NCBI RefSeq assembly: GCF_011064845.1
Contig: NZ_CP049015.1
Span: forward strand, 1,488,001 to 1,552,000
Reading direction: 5' to 3'
From: Citrobacter freundii ATCC 8090 = MTCC 1658 = NBRC 12681
GTDB taxonomy: Bacteria > Pseudomonadota > Gammaproteobacteria > Enterobacterales > Enterobacteriaceae
Length of the DNA stretch: 64,000 bases
Below the pieces are notes generated by a model. That model was not told where the DNA came from, did no database searches, and saw nothing but the letters and a program-made list of their open reading frames with translations. Below, one piece after another: positions 8,862 to 21,070 of this stretch. The position numbers and the translations under genes were made by a program. Numbering within the stretch: position 1 is the stretch's first letter; each line of letters opens with the position of its first letter.

Positions 8862-10763
8862 TTATTGGTCCTCCGCTGCTGCAACCGCGGGGTTTTCTGC
8901 AGGCAGATTGGTGTTGTTGTCGCCCAACATAATGTGGTCAAGGATCTGGCGCATAATGGTACCCACAGCCGGGCCCGCGCCACCGTTTTCAAGGATTATG
9001 GCGACAGCAACCTGGGGCTTATCATAGGGTGCGAAGGCCGTCATCAGCTTGTGGTCACGTAAGCGCTCGGCGATCTTGTGCGCGTTATAGGTTTCATTGG
9101 CTTTCAGGCCAAAGACCTGGGCAGTACCGGATTTCGCCGCAATTTTGTAAGGTGCGCTAGCGAAATACTTGTGCGCAGTACCGTTAGGGCGGTTTGCTAC
9201 ACCGTACATGCCGTCTTTCGCGATTTCCCAGTATCCAGAATGAATATCACCAACGGGCGGTTCGTGCGGCTGAACCCACGGAACCTGCTTGCCATTTTCT
9301 GCCGTGCTCATCAACAAATGCGGAACTTTTATCAAACCGTCGTTGATAAGGATCATCAGCGCTTTACTCATCTGGATTGGGGTTGCAGTCCAGTAACCCT
9401 GACCGATGCCGACCGGAATGGTATCACCCTGGTACCATGGCTTTTTAAACCGTTTTTGCTTCCACTCGCGGGTTGGCATATTGCCGGAGCGTTCTTCAGC
9501 GAGATCGATACCCGTATATTTGCCGTAGCCGAATTTGCTCATCCACTCTGAAAGCCGGTCAATCCCCATATCATAGGCGATTTGATAGAAAAACGTATCC
9601 GCCGACTCTTCCAGAGAACGAGTGATGTTCAGATGACCGTGCCCCCATTTTTTCCAGTCACGGTAACGTTTTTCAGAGCCCGGTAATTGCCACCAACCTG
9701 GATCGAACAGACCAGTATTGCGGGTGATGACACCTGCACTTAATGCAGAAACCGCGACGTAAGGTTTAACTGTCGAAGCAGGGGGGTAAACACCCTGCGT
9801 GGCGCGGTTAACCAATGGGGTGTTCGGGTCATTGAGCAACCCGGAGTAATCTTTACTGGAGATACCATCGACAAACAGGTTCGGGTCGTAGCTCGGCATG
9901 GACACCAGCGCGAGAACGCCGCCAGTACGCGGGTCGGTAACCACCACGGCGGCGCGACTGCCCGCTAGCAGCGTTTCAATGTACTGCTGGAGTTTCAAAT
10001 CGAGGGTGAGATAGATATCGTGCCCGGCCTGCGGCGCCACTTCTTTCAGCTGGCGAATGACGCGGCCGCGGTTGTTCACTTCAACCTCTTCATAACCGGT
10101 CTGGCCGTGAAGTACATCTTCGTAATAACGTTCAATACCCAGCTTGCCGATGTCGTGCGTCGCCGCGTAGTTAGCCAGTTTGCCGTCTTTGTCCAGGCGG
10201 TCTACGTCTTTATCGTTGATTTTTGATACGTAGCCAATGACATGGGTCAGCGCAGAGCCGTAGGGGTAGTAGCGGCGTTTATAACCTTTAACTTCGACGC
10301 CAGGAAAGCGATATTGATTAACGGCAAAGCGTGCGACCTGAACTTCACTCAGGTTAGTTTTTACCGGAATGGATGTGAAACGGTGTGAACGGGCGCGCTC
10401 TTTTTTAAAGGCGGCAATGTCATCGTCCGTCAGGTCTACGACGTTACGCAGCGCGTCGAGGGTATCCTGAACGTTGTCGACCTTTTCTGGCATCATTTCT
10501 ATCTGATAAATGGTGCGGTTAAGGGCGAGCGGGATTCCGTTACGGTCATAAATAATGCCGCGACTGGGGGCGATAGGCACCAGTTTGATGCGGTTTTCGT
10601 TCGAGCGGGTCTGATAATCAGTAAAGCGAACGATTTGCAGATTATAAAGGTTGGCGATCAGCACGCCGGTGAGCAGCAAAATCCCCAAAAAAGCGACCAG
10701 CGCCCGGCGCACAAACAGCGCAGACTCAGCCGAATAGTCGCGAAAAGAATTCTGTAGTTTCAT
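8862..10763 (-). CDS. mrdA: Peptidoglycan D,D-transpeptidase MrdA (PBP2)
   Basis: Class B penicillin-binding protein that cross-links peptidoglycan in the elongasome and stimulates RodA. The 633 residues comprise a single N-terminal membrane anchor (about 21-41), a pedestal domain with the RGIIYDRNG motif, and a transpeptidase domain with catalytic SxxK (ASTVKPYV), SxD-type motif (ESADTFFYQ) and KSGTAQ. The length equals that of E. coli PBP2. It lies in the order rsfS-rlmH-mrdA-mrdB-rlpA. Confidence 0.98.
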   Translation of the reverse strand: MKLQNSFRDYSAESALFVRRALVAFLGILLLTGVLIANLYNLQIVRFTDYQTRSNENRIKLVPIAPSRGIIYDRNGIPLALNRTIYQIEMMPEKVDNVQDTLDALRNVVDLTDDDIAAFKKERARSHRFTSIPVKTNLSEVQVARFAVNQYRFPGVEVKGYKRRYYPYGSALTHVIGYVSKINDKDVDRLDKDGKLANYAATHDIGKLGIERYYEDVLHGQTGYEEVEVNNRGRVIRQLKEVAPQAGHDIYLTLDLKLQQYIETLLAGSRAAVVVTDPRTGGVLALVSMPSYDPNLFVDGISSKDYSGLLNDPNTPLVNRATQGVYPPASTVKPYVAVSALSAGVITRNTGLFDPGWWQLPGSEKRYRDWKKWGHGHLNITRSLEESADTFFYQIAYDMGIDRLSEWMSKFGYGKYTGIDLAEERSGNMPTREWKQKRFKKPWYQGDTIPVGIGQGYWTATPIQMSKALMILINDGLIKVPHLLMSTAENGKQVPWVQPHEPPVGDIHSGYWEIAKDGMYGVANRPNGTAHKYFASAPYKIAAKSGTAQVFGLKANETYNAHKIAERLRDHKLMTAFAPYDKPQVAVAIILENGGAGPAVGTIMRQILDHIMLGDNNTNLPAENPAVAAAEDQ

Positions 10764-10793
10764 CCGCTGCTTAATCTACTCAAGAATCAATGA

Positions 10794-11261
10794 TCACTCA
10801 CGGTGATAAGGATGGTTGGTGGTAATGCTCCACGCCCTGTACAGACTCTCCGCAACCAGAACCCGAACAAGAGGGTGAGGAAGGGTTAACGCTGAGAGTG
10901 ACCAGCTTTGTTCCGCTGCTGCTTTACAGGCAGGAGAAAGACCTTCCGGCCCACCAATCAACAAACTGACGTCACGACCGTCCAGTTTCCAGCGTTCCAG
11001 TTCGGTCGCCAGCTGCGGCGTGTCCCAGGGTTTGCCAGGGATATCAAGGGTGACGATGCGGTTTTTGCCTGCTGCAGCCAGCATCTGTTCACCCTCTTTG
11101 TCGAGAATGCGTTTAATATCCGCGTTCTTGCCGCGTTTTCCTGCCGGGATTTCGATCAGCTCAAAGGGCATATCTTTCGGAAACCGACGGAGATACTCCG
11201 TAAAACCGGTTTGCACCCAGTCAGGCATTTTCGTACCCACAGCGACAAGTTGCAGCTTCAC
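10794..11261 (-). CDS. rlmH: 23S rRNA pseudouridine-1915 N3-methyltransferase RlmH
   Basis: SPOUT-class methyltransferase that modifies pseudouridine 1915 of helix 69 in assembled 70S ribosomes. The 155-residue protein shows the SAM-binding knot with [10 protein letters not shown] and the C-terminal [20 protein letters not shown] segment typical of the family, ending in TTNHPYHRE. It starts 3 bases after rsfS and is 30 bases before mrdA, so ribosome-maturation and elongasome genes share one transcript. Confidence 0.97.
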   Translation of the reverse strand: MKLQLVAVGTKMPDWVQTGFTEYLRRFPKDMPFELIEIPAGKRGKNADIKRILDKEGEQMLAAAGKNRIVTLDIPGKPWDTPQLATELERWKLDGRDVSLLIGGPEGLSPACKAAAEQSWSLSALTLPHPLVRVLVAESLYRAWSITTNHPYHRE

Positions 11262-11264
11262 GCA

Positions 11265-11618
<354 letters not shown>

Positions 11619-11836
11619 TTAGTATACCTGAACCAGAGGCGATATCGGGACAAATGTCTCCGAAAGCGCTTGTGAAGTGCGCTATCATCCCACCCCACGC
11701 CGCAGAATGCATCGCCATTTTTGTAAAACAATTTCTGCAAAGCTCTGAAGGGCGGGAAAAGTCAGGTTGCGGAGAATAACAGCCTGTCATGGGGTGTCAA
11801 TGGGAGAGAAGCCCTTCGGCAGAAAAAACAGTGCTT

Positions 11837-12448
11837 TCACTCTCCGTCGTACCATACAGCCCGGCTGTTAAGTACTTTCAGAACCGCAAAATCGTCGCAA
11901 AAATCAATCGCGCTCCAGCAACCTTGTTCGACGCGAAAATGCCACATTGCTGCTGCCGGCATGGACAACAAACGGGCGATCAACACGCTCAGTACACCCT
12001 GATGGCTCACCACCAGCAGGTTTTGGCAAATTTTGTAATCATCGAGTTGAGCAATGAAGCGTTCCACGCGCAGGGAAAATGCCTGAAAACCTTCGCCATT
12101 AGTGGGCGTCGCGTTCTGCCAGTCGTTACACCACACGGCGTAGTTTTCGGCGTCTTCGCGCGCCAGATCTCGATGGTGGCGCATTTCCCAGTCGCCAAAA
12201 AACATCTCATTGAGCTCAGGCATGTTACGCACAGGAATCTCGCGATCGGCTAAGATCAACTGCGTTGTATGGCGGGCGCGCTCCAGCTCGCTGCACAGAA
12301 CGTTGTCGACAGGCACATTGCGTAACAGCGTACTCAGCGTTTGCGCCTGAGCTATTCCCCGTTCTGTTAGTGGTGTGGGAGCGTGGCCGCTATATAAACC
12401 CGCGACGTTGGCTTCGGTTTCGCCATGACGTACCAACCAGAGTCTCAT
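11837..12448 (-). CDS. cobC: Adenosylcobalamin/alpha-ribazole phosphatase CobC
   Basis: Histidine-phosphatase-family enzyme that dephosphorylates alpha-ribazole 5'-phosphate or adenosylcobalamin 5'-phosphate in nucleotide-loop assembly of B12. The 203-residue protein starts with the phosphohistidine motif LVRHGET (His8), has the second-half motif FGDWEMRHH with its conserved Glu, and the second histidine in VSHQGVLS. It is divergent from cobD with under 100 bases between the starts, so the two may share a control region. It differs clearly from Salmonella Typhimurium CobC as I recall it. Confidence 0.93.
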   Translation of the reverse strand: MRLWLVRHGETEANVAGLYSGHAPTPLTERGIAQAQTLSTLLRNVPVDNVLCSELERARHTTQLILADREIPVRNMPELNEMFFGDWEMRHHRDLAREDAENYAVWCNDWQNATPTNGEGFQAFSLRVERFIAQLDDYKICQNLLVVSHQGVLSVLIARLLSMPAAAMWHFRVEQGCWSAIDFCDDFAVLKVLNSRAVWYDGE

Positions 12449-12544
12449 TTTTTCCTCTCGGGGTTATTCGCACAAAACATGATGTTTGCCCTGATTGCGC
12501 AGAGATTTTTCACTAAAATACCTTTTTTTACGTGGAGCGGCACG

Positions 12545-13639
12545 ATGTCTTTATTGAAGAGCGCGCATGGTGGTAATACCCGAGAAGCCGCCGAACTGTT
12601 GGGCGTCTCGCCTGAGCAATTGCTGGATTTTAGCGCGAATATTAATCCGCTGGGTATGCCAGCAGCTTTAAAACGCGCAATTATCGACAATATGGACTGC
12701 GCGGAGCGTTACCCGGATGTCGATTACGCGCAACTGCATGCAGCGCTGGCGGAGCATCATCAGATTCCTGCCTCGTGGATCCTGGCCGGAAACGGTGAGA
12801 CCGAGTCTATTTTTACCCTGGTAGATGGCCTGAAGCCACGCCACGCGATGATCGTGACGCCTGGGTTTGCTGAATATCGTCGGGCGCTGCAATGGAGAGA
12901 CTGTACGATCCATGAGTTTGCGCTGCGCGAAGGCGATGGCTGGCAGCTTACCGATGCGATCCTCGATGCGTTAACCTCAGAGCTGGACTGCCTGTTTCTC
13001 TGCACGCCCAACAACCCCACCGGGTTACTACCGGATAACCGCCTGCTACGTGAGATTGCCTCACGTTGTGAGCGGCTTGGGATCAATCTGATCCTTGATG
13101 AAGCGTTTATCGATTTTATTGCCGGGGAGCCGGGGTTTATTCCGCTACTTCGGGATAACCCGCATATTTGGGTACTGCGCTCGCTCACCAAGTTCTATGC
13201 GATACCGGGGCTGCGTCTGGGGTATCTGGTTAATAGTAACGAGCAGGCCGTTGTACATATGCGCAGCCGACAAATGCCGTGGTCAATTAATGCGTTTGCT
13301 GCTCTGGCCGGCGAGATTATTTTACGCGACAGCGCTTATCAGCAGGCGACGTGGAAATGGCTGGAACAAGAGGGTGCGCGGTTTGAGCAACAGCTACAAA
13401 ACCTGCCTGGCCTGACGGTGTATCCCGGCCAGGCAAATTATCGTTTATTACGCTGCGATCGCGCGGATATTGATTTGCAACGGATGTTGCTGGAACAGCA
13501 TGTCTTGATTCGCAGTTGTGCCAATTACCCTGGGTTGGACGCGCGTTATTACCGAGTTGCTGTTCGCAGTCAGGAAGAAAATGACCGCCTGCTGGCGGCA
13601 TTAAACAACACGCTTAGCGGTACAACCCCTGCTGATTGA
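12545..13639 (+). CDS. cobD: L-threonine-O-3-phosphate decarboxylase CobD
   Basis: PLP-dependent class-I aminotransferase-fold enzyme that makes (R)-1-amino-2-propanol O-2-phosphate, the linker between the corrin ring and the nucleotide loop of B12. The 364-residue protein, the same length as Salmonella CobD, has ANINPLG, the PNNPTG turn (155-160), DEAF (185-188), and the PLP lysine Lys216 in [15 protein letters not shown]. The ATG follows a GGAGCGGCACG stretch; a longer in-frame start at 12425 would run through cobC. E. coli K-12 lacks this gene. Its last 26 bases overlap the 3' end of nadD on the other strand. Confidence 0.93.
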   Translation: MSLLKSAHGGNTREAAELLGVSPEQLLDFSANINPLGMPAALKRAIIDNMDCAERYPDVDYAQLHAALAEHHQIPASWILAGNGETESIFTLVDGLKPRHAMIVTPGFAEYRRALQWRDCTIHEFALREGDGWQLTDAILDALTSELDCLFLCTPNNPTGLLPDNRLLREIASRCERLGINLILDEAFIDFIAGEPGFIPLLRDNPHIWVLRSLTKFYAIPGLRLGYLVNSNEQAVVHMRSRQMPWSINAFAALAGEIILRDSAYQQATWKWLEQEGARFEQQLQNLPGLTVYPGQANYRLLRCDRADIDLQRMLLEQHVLIRSCANYPGLDARYYRVAVRSQEENDRLLAALNNTLSGTTPAD

Positions 13640-14255
13640 TATAGTCAAGCACTGCGCCTGGCATCAGGTCGTCGCACGGCTCGCCTTTTTCCATGCGCTC
13701 GCGAATGAGCGTGGCGGAGATGTTGAACCACGGCGTTTCGGCCAGGTAGATTTTTCCGCAAGGCAGGTTGTGCAGGTCATCCGGCGAATGAGTCAGGTGA
13801 TCCTCCAGCCATTGCTGGTGCTTTTCCTGCGTCATTTCGAGAGGATAACCTGGACGTCGGCACACGATGAGATGGGTATTATCCAGAATCGTGTGGTAGT
13901 CGTGCCAGGAAGGGAAGGTCAGCAGCGAATCCTGACCAATGATAAACGCTAACGGCACGTTCGGGCCTTGTTCCTCGCGCCACTCTTTTAGCGTTTGCGC
14001 GGTGTAGGAGGCCGTGTCGCGTTTCAGTTCGCGTTCATCCAGGGAAAACAGCGGTTTATCAGCAATGGCCAGTTCAACCATGCGCTTACGTTGCTCACCG
14101 GACGCTTCAGGCTGCGCACGATGCGGCGGGACATTATTGGGCATGATGATGACCCGGGAAAGACCAATCAGATTCGCCAGAATTTCAACCGGTTTAAGAT
14201 GACCATAATGCACCGGATCAAAGGTGCCGCCGAACAGAGCCTGCAATGATTTCAT
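13614..14255 (-). CDS. nadD: Nicotinate-mononucleotide adenylyltransferase NadD
   Basis: Adenylates nicotinate mononucleotide to deamido-NAD in NAD synthesis. The 213-residue protein has the nucleotidyltransferase motif [14 protein letters not shown] at the N terminus and the C-terminal [10 protein letters not shown] (ISxTxxR) signature. The chosen ATG lies one base after the holA stop, giving the family length; an upstream in-frame start would add 29 unrelated residues inside holA. It is the last gene of leuS-lptE-holA-nadD. Confidence 0.97.
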   Translation of the reverse strand: MKSLQALFGGTFDPVHYGHLKPVEILANLIGLSRVIIMPNNVPPHRAQPEASGEQRKRMVELAIADKPLFSLDERELKRDTASYTAQTLKEWREEQGPNVPLAFIIGQDSLLTFPSWHDYHTILDNTHLIVCRRPGYPLEMTQEKHQQWLEDHLTHSPDDLHNLPCGKIYLAETPWFNISATLIRERMEKGEPCDDLMPGAVLDYINQQGLYR

Positions 14256-14256
14256 A

Positions 14257-15288
14257 TCAACCATCAATAAAAACATCGGCCAGTGATTTATGGCAGAGCA
14301 AAAGGGACAGACCCTCAAGTTCCGCCCACACTGACTGACCATAGTCTTGTTTAAGCGTAATTTCCGTACGCGTTAACAGCGTTACCGCCTGACGCAACTG
14401 TGCCGGGTTCAGCCGGTTTAGCGCATCACCCATCATGCCTCGGCGATTTTGCCACACCCGGTGTTTATCAAACAACGTGCGCAAGGGGGTATTCGCCGAC
14501 TGCCGTTTTAGGTTGACCAGCAACAGCAATTCACGCTGTATCGTACGCAGCAAAATAACCGGCTCACTGCCTTCCAGACGTAGCTGTTGCAGAATGTGCA
14601 GCGCGCGTTTGCTTTTGCCCATCAGCAGCGCATCCACCCAGTGGAACGGGGTAAAGTGCGCTGCATCGTTAACGGCTTTCTCTACGCGAGGCAGCGTTAG
14701 TTTGCCATCAGGCCAAAGCAATGCTAACCGTTCCAGTGCTTGCGCCAGTGCTAACAGGTTACCTTCATAGCAATAGCACAATAGCTGATTGGCTGCGTCA
14801 TCCAGTTGCAGGTTATTGAGTTTCGCCCTCGCGGCGACCCAACGCGGGAGCTGTGCTTGCTCCGGCGTCTGGCAACTGACCTGCACCGCATTATTGGCCA
14901 GTCCGGTATACCATGCGGCGTTTTCCTGCGCTTTAGTCAGCTTGTTGCCACGAACAATCAGCAGCAGGTCGTTATGTAGCAGTGTGACGAGTGAAGCGAG
15001 CTGTTCGTTAATGGCGGCATTGGGGCCATTTTCAGGCAGTTGCAGGAGCAGGGTTTGACGGTTGGCAAACAGGCTCATCGCCTGGCAGAGTGAAAAAATC
15101 TCTCCCCAGTCGGTGCTGTTGTCCAGAGTGAAGGCGTGGTGTTCTTCGAACCCTTGTGTGGCAGCAGCCTGACGGATGGCATCCTGGCTTTCCTGCAATA
15201 AGAGGGGATCGTTACCTAAGAGCAAATACGCCGCGCGCAGCCCTTCATTGAGCTGTGCGCGGAGTTGTTCAGGGTACAACTTGAGCAT
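14257..15288 (-). CDS. holA: DNA polymerase III delta subunit HolA
   Basis: Clamp-loader subunit that opens the beta sliding clamp. The 343-residue protein begins [32 protein letters not shown], the N-terminal AAA+-like domain that binds beta, and ends in the helical collar domain. Its start overlaps the lptE stop by one base (ATGA-type junction), indicating translational coupling, an arrangement conserved in enterics. Confidence 0.97.
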   Translation of the reverse strand: MLKLYPEQLRAQLNEGLRAAYLLLGNDPLLLQESQDAIRQAAATQGFEEHHAFTLDNSTDWGEIFSLCQAMSLFANRQTLLLQLPENGPNAAINEQLASLVTLLHNDLLLIVRGNKLTKAQENAAWYTGLANNAVQVSCQTPEQAQLPRWVAARAKLNNLQLDDAANQLLCYCYEGNLLALAQALERLALLWPDGKLTLPRVEKAVNDAAHFTPFHWVDALLMGKSKRALHILQQLRLEGSEPVILLRTIQRELLLLVNLKRQSANTPLRTLFDKHRVWQNRRGMMGDALNRLNPAQLRQAVTLLTRTEITLKQDYGQSVWAELEGLSLLLCHKSLADVFIDG

Positions 15289-15881
15289 CAGTTACCCAGC
15301 GTGGTGGAGACACGCGCCGGAGATGACGCAGGCGTCGCGGCTTTATTTTCCGCCGGTTCAGCATCAACTCTGGATGACTGAACGTCCGCCAAATGTACGC
15401 TAGGCAGCTTACGAATCAACTGTTCAGCCGCTTTGTCATACATCTCTTTTACGATCATATCCTGCTCATTATCTTTCGCCAGCGCAGCCTGTGGGTTGTC
15501 AAAGAACGAACGATAAACTTTGGCGCTGATTGGATAGATATCATGACCTGGAATCAGCACGGTAGCACTCACAGACATCACCATCTGGTATTCAGCCGTT
15601 TGACCGTTCTGGAATACTGACGCGGTATCTGCGGAAATAGTGACCGCACCAAGACGTAAGGACGTCACGTCTTTACGCATTGTACCGTCTTCAAGCAGCG
15701 TCACGCCGTTCAGACGCAGCTGGTTACGGACCGCACGGCTTAACGGGCCGTTCGGATCGCCAGAGTTCAGGATCATGGTTTTCATTGAGGGTGGAACCTG
15801 CGTAGTACTACGCAAATGCCAGCCACACCCGGCGGTGACCAGCACCGCCAGAGATAACAACAATGTTGTCAGAAGTCGCAC
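15288..15881 (-). CDS. lptE: LPS-assembly lipoprotein LptE
   Basis: Outer-membrane lipoprotein plug of the LptD barrel that delivers lipopolysaccharide to the cell surface. The 197-residue precursor has a lipobox VTAGC (Cys19) followed by GWHLR, the start of the LptE fold, and a low-complexity Ala/Pro/Ser tail. It starts 14 bases after leuS in the same operon. Confidence 0.97.
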   Translation of the reverse strand: MRLLTTLLLSLAVLVTAGCGWHLRSTTQVPPSMKTMILNSGDPNGPLSRAVRNQLRLNGVTLLEDGTMRKDVTSLRLGAVTISADTASVFQNGQTAEYQMVMSVSATVLIPGHDIYPISAKVYRSFFDNPQAALAKDNEQDMIVKEMYDKAAEQLIRKLPSVHLADVQSSRVDAEPAENKAATPASSPARVSTTLGN

Positions 15882-15895
15882 GCTTCCTCCCGCGC

Positions 15896-18478
15896 TTAGC
15901 CAACGACCAGATTGAGGAGTTTACCCGGTACATAAATCACTTTACGTACGGTAACGCCATCAAGATATTTTGCCACCAGATGCTCCTGGCCAGCACGTTC
16001 ACGAACCTGCTCTTCAGTGGCATTTACCGGAACGGTAATTTTGCCACGGACTTTACCGTTCACCTGAACAACAACCAACGTCGAGTCTTCAACCATTGCT
16101 GCTTCGTCAGCTACCGGCCACGGCGCATTGTCGATATCGCCTTCGCCTTTCAGCGCCTGCCACATCGTGAAGCAAACGTGTGGGGTGAACGGGTTGAGCA
16201 TGCGTACAACGGCCAGCAGCGCTTCCTGCATCAGGGCGCGGTCCTGCTCGTCTTCCTGTGGTGCTTTCGCCAGCTTGTTCATCAGCTCCATAATCGCCGC
16301 AATTGCGGTGTTAAAGGTCTGACGACGACCAATATCATCGGTCACTTTAGCAATGGTTTTATGCACGTCGCGACGCAACGCTTTTTGGTCTTCGCTCAAC
16401 ACATCAACGTTCAGTTCAGCTACATCACCTTTGGAGGTATGTTCGTAAACCAGCTTCCAGACACGTTTCAGGAAGCGGTTCGCCCCTTCAACGCCGGATT
16501 CCTGCCATTCCAGCGTCATATCAGCCGGAGAAGCGAACATCATGAACAGACGTACGGTGTCAGCGCCGTAACGTTCAACCATAACCTGCGGGTCGATACC
16601 GTTATTTTTCGACTTGGACATTTTGCTCATGCCGGTATACACCAGTTGATGGCCTTCTGCGTCCTGAGCTTTGACGATACGACCTTTCTCGTCGCGCTCA
16701 ACGATGGCATCAACCGGAGAAACCCAGTTACGCTCACCGTTTGCACCAACGTAATAGAACGCATCGGCCAGCACCATACCCTGGCACAGCAGCTGTTTAG
16801 CCGGTTCGTCAGAGTTGACCATACCCGCATCGCGCATCAGCTTGTGGAAGAAGCGGAAGTAGAGCAGGTGCATGATGGCGTGTTCAATACCACCAATGTA
16901 GATATCAACCGGCAGCCAGTAGTTGGCAGCTTCTGGATCCAGCATCCCTTTGTTGTACTGCGGGCAGGTGTAGCGCGCGTAGTACCAGGAGGATTCCATA
17001 AAAGTATCGAAAGTGTCGGTTTCACGCAGTGCAGGCATGCCGTTAACGGTGGTTTTTGCCCACTCCGGATCGGCTTTGATTGGGCTGGTAATACCATCCA
17101 TAACCACGTCTTCCGGCAGAATAACCGGCAACTGGTCTTCTGGCGTCGGCAGTACGGTACCGTCTTCCAATGTCACCATCGGAATCGGCGCGCCCCAGTA
17201 ACGCTGACGGGAAACACCCCAGTCACGCAGACGGTAGTTCACTTTACGCTCACCCACGCCAAGAGACACCAGCTTGTCAGCAATGGCATTGAAGGCTGCT
17301 TCGAAGTCGAGGCCGTCAAACTCACCGGAGTTAAACAGCACCCCTTTTTCGGTCAGAGCTTGTTCGGACAGATCCGGCTCTGCGCCTTCAGCGGTCAGAA
17401 TTACTGGCTTGATGGTCAGGCCATATTTAGTCGCAAACTCGTAATCGCGCTGATCGTGGCCCGGAACGGCCATGACTGCGCCCGTACCGTATTCCATCAG
17501 GACGAAGTTTGCTGCCCAAACCGGGATCTCTTCGCCAGTCAGCGGGTGAACGGCTTTAAAGCCCGTGTCGACGCCTTTCTTCTCCATGGTTGCCATTTCG
17601 GCTTCAGCAACCTTGGTGTTGCGGCATTCGTCAATGAAGGCGGCCAGTTCCGGGTTATTTGCAGCGGCTTTCTGCGCCAGCGGGTGACCTGCGGCAACGG
17701 CCAGATAGGTCGCACCCATAAAGGTGTCCGGGCGGGTTGTGTAAACGGTCAGCGTGTTGTCGTAATCGTTCACATCGAAGGTGATTTCTACGCCTTCAGA
17801 ACGGCCAATCCAGTTGCGCTGCATCGTTTTCACGGTGTCAGGCCAGTGATCCAGGTTATCCAGGTCACGCAGCAGTTCGTCAGCGTAAGCGGTGATTTTG
17901 ATGAACCACTGCGGGATCTCTTTACGCTCGACTTTGGTATCACAACGCCAGCAGCATCCGTCGATAACCTGTTCGTTCGCCAGTACGGTCTGGTCATTCG
18001 GGCACCAGTTGACAGCAGACGTTTTCTTGTACACCAGGCCTTTTTTGTATAGCTCGGTGAAGAATTTCTGTTCCCAACGGTAATATTCCGGGGTGCAGGT
18101 CGCCAGCTCACGGCTCCAGTCGTAACCGAAACCCAGCATTTTGAGCTGGTTTTTCATGTATGCGATGTTGTCGTACGTCCACGGTGCTGGTGCGGTGTTG
18201 TTTTTAACCGCAGCCCCTTCTGCTGGCAGACCGAACGCATCCCAGCCAATTGGCTGCAGTACGTTTTTGCCCAGCATGCGCTGGTAGCGGGCGATCACGT
18301 CACCGATGGTGTAGTTACGTACGTGGCCCATGTGTAGTCGACCAGAAGGATAGGGAAGCATAGACAGGCAGTAATACTTCTCTTTGCTCTCGTCTTCGGT
18401 AACTTCAAATGTGCGCTTCTCATCCCAGTGAAGCTGTACTTTGGATTCTATCTCTTCCGGGCGGTATTGCTCTTGCAT
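15896..18478 (-). CDS. leuS: Leucyl-tRNA synthetase LeuS
   Basis: Class I aminoacyl-tRNA synthetase charging leucine. The 860-residue protein has the HIGH-type motif HMGH in [18 protein letters not shown], the connective-polypeptide editing domain (about 225-415, containing [12 protein letters not shown] and [15 protein letters not shown]), zinc-type cysteines near 160-180, and KMSKS ([11 protein letters not shown]). The chosen ATG gives the E. coli length; an 8-codon upstream alternative starts at 18502. It is the first gene of a four-gene operon and is divergent from ybeL. Confidence 0.97.
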   Translation of the reverse strand: MQEQYRPEEIESKVQLHWDEKRTFEVTEDESKEKYYCLSMLPYPSGRLHMGHVRNYTIGDVIARYQRMLGKNVLQPIGWDAFGLPAEGAAVKNNTAPAPWTYDNIAYMKNQLKMLGFGYDWSRELATCTPEYYRWEQKFFTELYKKGLVYKKTSAVNWCPNDQTVLANEQVIDGCCWRCDTKVERKEIPQWFIKITAYADELLRDLDNLDHWPDTVKTMQRNWIGRSEGVEITFDVNDYDNTLTVYTTRPDTFMGATYLAVAAGHPLAQKAAANNPELAAFIDECRNTKVAEAEMATMEKKGVDTGFKAVHPLTGEEIPVWAANFVLMEYGTGAVMAVPGHDQRDYEFATKYGLTIKPVILTAEGAEPDLSEQALTEKGVLFNSGEFDGLDFEAAFNAIADKLVSLGVGERKVNYRLRDWGVSRQRYWGAPIPMVTLEDGTVLPTPEDQLPVILPEDVVMDGITSPIKADPEWAKTTVNGMPALRETDTFDTFMESSWYYARYTCPQYNKGMLDPEAANYWLPVDIYIGGIEHAIMHLLYFRFFHKLMRDAGMVNSDEPAKQLLCQGMVLADAFYYVGANGERNWVSPVDAIVERDEKGRIVKAQDAEGHQLVYTGMSKMSKSKNNGIDPQVMVERYGADTVRLFMMFASPADMTLEWQESGVEGANRFLKRVWKLVYEHTSKGDVAELNVDVLSEDQKALRRDVHKTIAKVTDDIGRRQTFNTAIAAIMELMNKLAKAPQEDEQDRALMQEALLAVVRMLNPFTPHVCFTMWQALKGEGDIDNAPWPVADEAAMVEDSTLVVVQVNGKVRGKITVPVNATEEQVRERAGQEHLVAKYLDGVTVRKVIYVPGKLLNLVVG

Positions 18479-18713
18479 GGCAGCCAGTGGTCCTGTTTTC
18501 AATACAGCTACAAACGTAGCTCTAGATGTGGTGTTTCAGATCCGCATAGCATAGCCCAAACGCCCGCGCCAAAACAGCCTTTCGCGCATTCAGCGTTGAA
18601 TTCCCGCAAGGATAATTCTTGCACGAATTTACACACTCTGTGGACAGTCTTGCAAAGCGTAGCGTAAATAACGTCTATTATTATAGACAGTTAACGACCC
18701 AGGAGGCGAAGCG

Positions 18714-19196
18714 ATGAACAAGGTTGCTCAATATTACCGTGAACTGGTAGCTTCACTGAGCGAACGTCTGCGTAATGGCGAACGCGATATCGATGCGTTG
18801 GTGGAGCAGGCGCGTCAACGAGTTATGCAGACCGGGGAGTTAACGCGAACCGAGGTGGAAGAGCTCACTCGGGCCGTCAGACGTGACCTGGAAGAGTTTG
18901 CTCTGAGCTATGAAGAAAGTCTCGATGAGGAGACAGACAGCGTCTTTATGCGGGTTATCAAGGAGAGTATCTGGCAGGAACTGGCCGATATTACCGATAA
19001 AACGCAGCTCGAATGGCGCGAAGTATTCCAGGACCTCAGTCATCACGGTGTTTATCACAGCGGCGAGGTGGTCGGATTAGGTAATCTGGTCTGCGAGAAG
19101 TGCCACTTCCATTTAGCGGTTTACACCCCGGATGTGCTGCCGCTGTGTCCGAAATGCGGACACGATCAGTTTCAGCGCCGACCGTTTGAACCGTAA
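18714..19196 (+). CDS. ybeL: DUF1451 zinc-ribbon protein YbeL
   Basis: Conserved 160-residue protein of unknown function. An N-terminal helical, strongly charged region (about 1-110) is followed by a C-terminal zinc ribbon with two CxxC pairs, CEKC and CPKC. The ribosome binding site is strong (AGGAGGCGAAGC before ATG). In E. coli a block with djlB, djlC and hscC follows; here a REP pair and rihA follow directly. Confidence 0.92.
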   Translation: MNKVAQYYRELVASLSERLRNGERDIDALVEQARQRVMQTGELTRTEVEELTRAVRRDLEEFALSYEESLDEETDSVFMRVIKESIWQELADITDKTQLEWREVFQDLSHHGVYHSGEVVGLGNLVCEKCHFHLAVYTPDVLPLCPKCGHDQFQRRPFEP

Positions 19197-19200
19197 TCGC

Positions 19201-19290
19201 TTATCGCCGGATGGCGACGCGAAGCGTCTTATCCGGCCTACAATTAGCATGATTTTGTAGGTCGGATAAGCGTTAGCGCCATCCGGCGTG
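19201..19290. repeat. BIME: paired REP elements after ybeL
   Basis: Two inverted REP (palindromic unit) copies, GCCGGATGGCG...TTATCCGGCC and GTCGGATAAGCG...GCCATCCGGCG, face each other between the ends of ybeL and rihA. Such bacterial interspersed mosaic elements lie between convergent genes and protect mRNA 3' ends or bind gyrase and IHF. Confidence 0.9.
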
Positions 19291-19292
19291 TA

Positions 19293-20228
19293 TTAGGCGT
19301 AAAACTTCAGCCGTTCTGCCAGCAAATCGACAAACCCCTGGCGATCAACATCCACCATCACGGTGGCGTTTGGCTTATTGCCGCTCAGGAAGTAGTAGTC
19401 CACCACGGTCATTCCCTGGGTATATTTACCCTGAGTTTCCACGCCAACCCAGCGTTCAACGGTGGTAAACAGTTCAGGTTTCAGCAGCCAGGCAATGGTG
19501 CATGGGTCATGTAGCGGTGCACCGATGAATCCCCATTTTTCATCTTTGTGATATTCAAAGAAGAAATCGAGTAGTTCAGCAACGATCGTCGAAACAGGAT
19601 TGCCGATAGCGCGGAACCGCTCGGTATCTTCACGATGTATTTGTGCTTTATGCGTGACGTCCAGCCCGGCCATCACCACCGGAATACCCGACTGGAATAC
19701 GATCTCCGCGGCTTCGGGATCCACAAAGATGTTGAACTCGGCGGCGGGTGTCCAGTTTCCGAGGCCCATCGCACCACCCATAATCACGATACGGTCGATT
19801 TTGGCGTGCAGCTCAGGATGGCTATTCAGTAGCAATGCCACGTTAGTTTGCGGGCCGGTGGAGACAATTGTCATCTGTTCCGGGCTTTCACGCAGGGTTT
19901 TCGCCATCAGTTCCACAGCGGTACAGTCTTGTGGCGCAAAAGTGGGTTCCGGCAGCGCCGGACCATCCAGCCCACTCTCTCCATGGACGTTATCGGCGAT
20001 AATCAGATCGCGCATCAGTGGTTTCACAGCGCCACCGGCGACGGGAATATCCGTACGCTTGAGCAACGTCAGCATGCGCAATACGTTACACAGCGTTTTG
20101 TCGGGAGTCTGATTCCCGGCTGACGAGGTTATCGCTTTCACATCCAGTTCAGGTGAGGCGAGGGCGAGAACAATTGCGATAGCGTCGTCATGACCTGGAT
20201 CGCAATCAAACAGGATCGGAAGTGCCAT
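19293..20228 (-). CDS. rihA: Pyrimidine-specific ribonucleoside hydrolase RihA
   Basis: Hydrolyses cytidine and uridine to base and ribose. The 311-residue protein carries the calcium-binding DCDPGHDDA motif at the N terminus, [12 protein letters not shown], and the [11 protein letters not shown] segment of inosine-uridine hydrolases, and ends at the family's usual point ([10 protein letters not shown]). I chose the ATG at 20228, which follows TTGTTGC and CAAGGAGC; a longer frame from 20342 has no homology. It is transcribed toward ybeL and lies after gltL on the same strand. Confidence 0.95.
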   Translation of the reverse strand: MALPILFDCDPGHDDAIAIVLALASPELDVKAITSSAGNQTPDKTLCNVLRMLTLLKRTDIPVAGGAVKPLMRDLIIADNVHGESGLDGPALPEPTFAPQDCTAVELMAKTLRESPEQMTIVSTGPQTNVALLLNSHPELHAKIDRIVIMGGAMGLGNWTPAAEFNIFVDPEAAEIVFQSGIPVVMAGLDVTHKAQIHREDTERFRAIGNPVSTIVAELLDFFFEYHKDEKWGFIGAPLHDPCTIAWLLKPELFTTVERWVGVETQGKYTQGMTVVDYYFLSGNKPNATVMVDVDRQGFVDLLAERLKFYA

Positions 20229-20344
20229 TGTTGCTCCTTGTAAGTGGGACTTTGTGACAAGGTTAACGCTGGGCTGTATGTGTTTCGAGAGGCGAAGGGA
20301 TAAAGCGTGAGGTGGCGCGCACATGGAGATGCGCGCCAGCAAGA

Positions 20345-21070
20345 TTAGTGCAGGATTTTCGCGAGGAAGTCTTTGGCGCGGTCCGATTTCGGATTAGCGA
20401 AGAACTCTTCTTTCGGTGAGTCTTCAACAATTTTCCCTTCATCCATGAAGATCACCCGGTTCGCCACTTTACGCGCAAAGCCCATTTCATGGGTCACCAC
20501 CATCATGGTCATCCCTTCATTGGCCAGTTCAACCATAACGTCCAGTACTTCGTTGATCATTTCAGGATCAAGCGCCGATGTCGGTTCGTCAAACAGCATG
20601 GCAATAGGATCCATACATAGTGCCCGGGCGATAGCGACACGCTGTTGCTGGCCCCCGGAGAGTTGGGCCGGGAACTTCTCGGCATGTGCCGACAGGCCAA
20701 CGCGTTCCAGTAACTTTTGCGCTTTGTCGCGGGCCGGCTTTTTATCGCGCTTAAGCACTTTTACCTGCGCCAAAGTCAGGTTCTCAATGATCGACAGATG
20801 CGGGAACAGTTCAAAGTGCTGGAACACCATACCAACACGAGAGCGCAGTTTGGCCAGATCGGTTTTTTTATCATTCACCACGGTACCATCAACGGTGATG
20901 ACGCCCTGTTGCACCGGCTCCAACCCGTTCACCGTTTTGATAAGCGTTGATTTACCTGAACCTGACGGACCGCAGACCACCACTACTTCACCTTTTTTCA
21001 CTTCCGTGGAGCAGTCGGTCAGCACCTGAAAGTGACCATACCATTTAGAAACATTTTTCAGGGTAATCAT
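20345..21070 (-). CDS. gltL: Glutamate/aspartate ABC importer ATPase GltL
   Basis: ATP-binding subunit of the GltIJKL importer. The 241-residue protein has Walker [10 protein letters not shown], the ABC signature [15 protein letters not shown], Walker [12 protein letters not shown], and the switch histidine in VVTHEMGFA. Its start codon overlaps the gltK stop by one base. It is the last gene of the operon. Confidence 0.97.
   Translation of the reverse strand: MITLKNVSKWYGHFQVLTDCSTEVKKGEVVVVCGPSGSGKSTLIKTVNGLEPVQQGVITVDGTVVNDKKTDLAKLRSRVGMVFQHFELFPHLSIIENLTLAQVKVLKRDKKPARDKAQKLLERVGLSAHAEKFPAQLSGGQQQRVAIARALCMDPIAMLFDEPTSALDPEMINEVLDVMVELANEGMTMMVVTHEMGFARKVANRVIFMDEGKIVEDSPKEEFFANPKSDRAKDFLAKILH

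Noticed and set aside
12425..12544. Upstream extension of cobD from 12425
   Set aside because: It would overlap cobC and add 40 residues not found in CobD; the internal ATG at 12545 gives the family length.
15863..18052. A 729-codon open frame opposite leuS
   Set aside because: It is antisense to leuS, which fully explains the sequence; codon phase follows leuS and the peptide lacks any recognised domain. It is a shadow of a high-bias gene.
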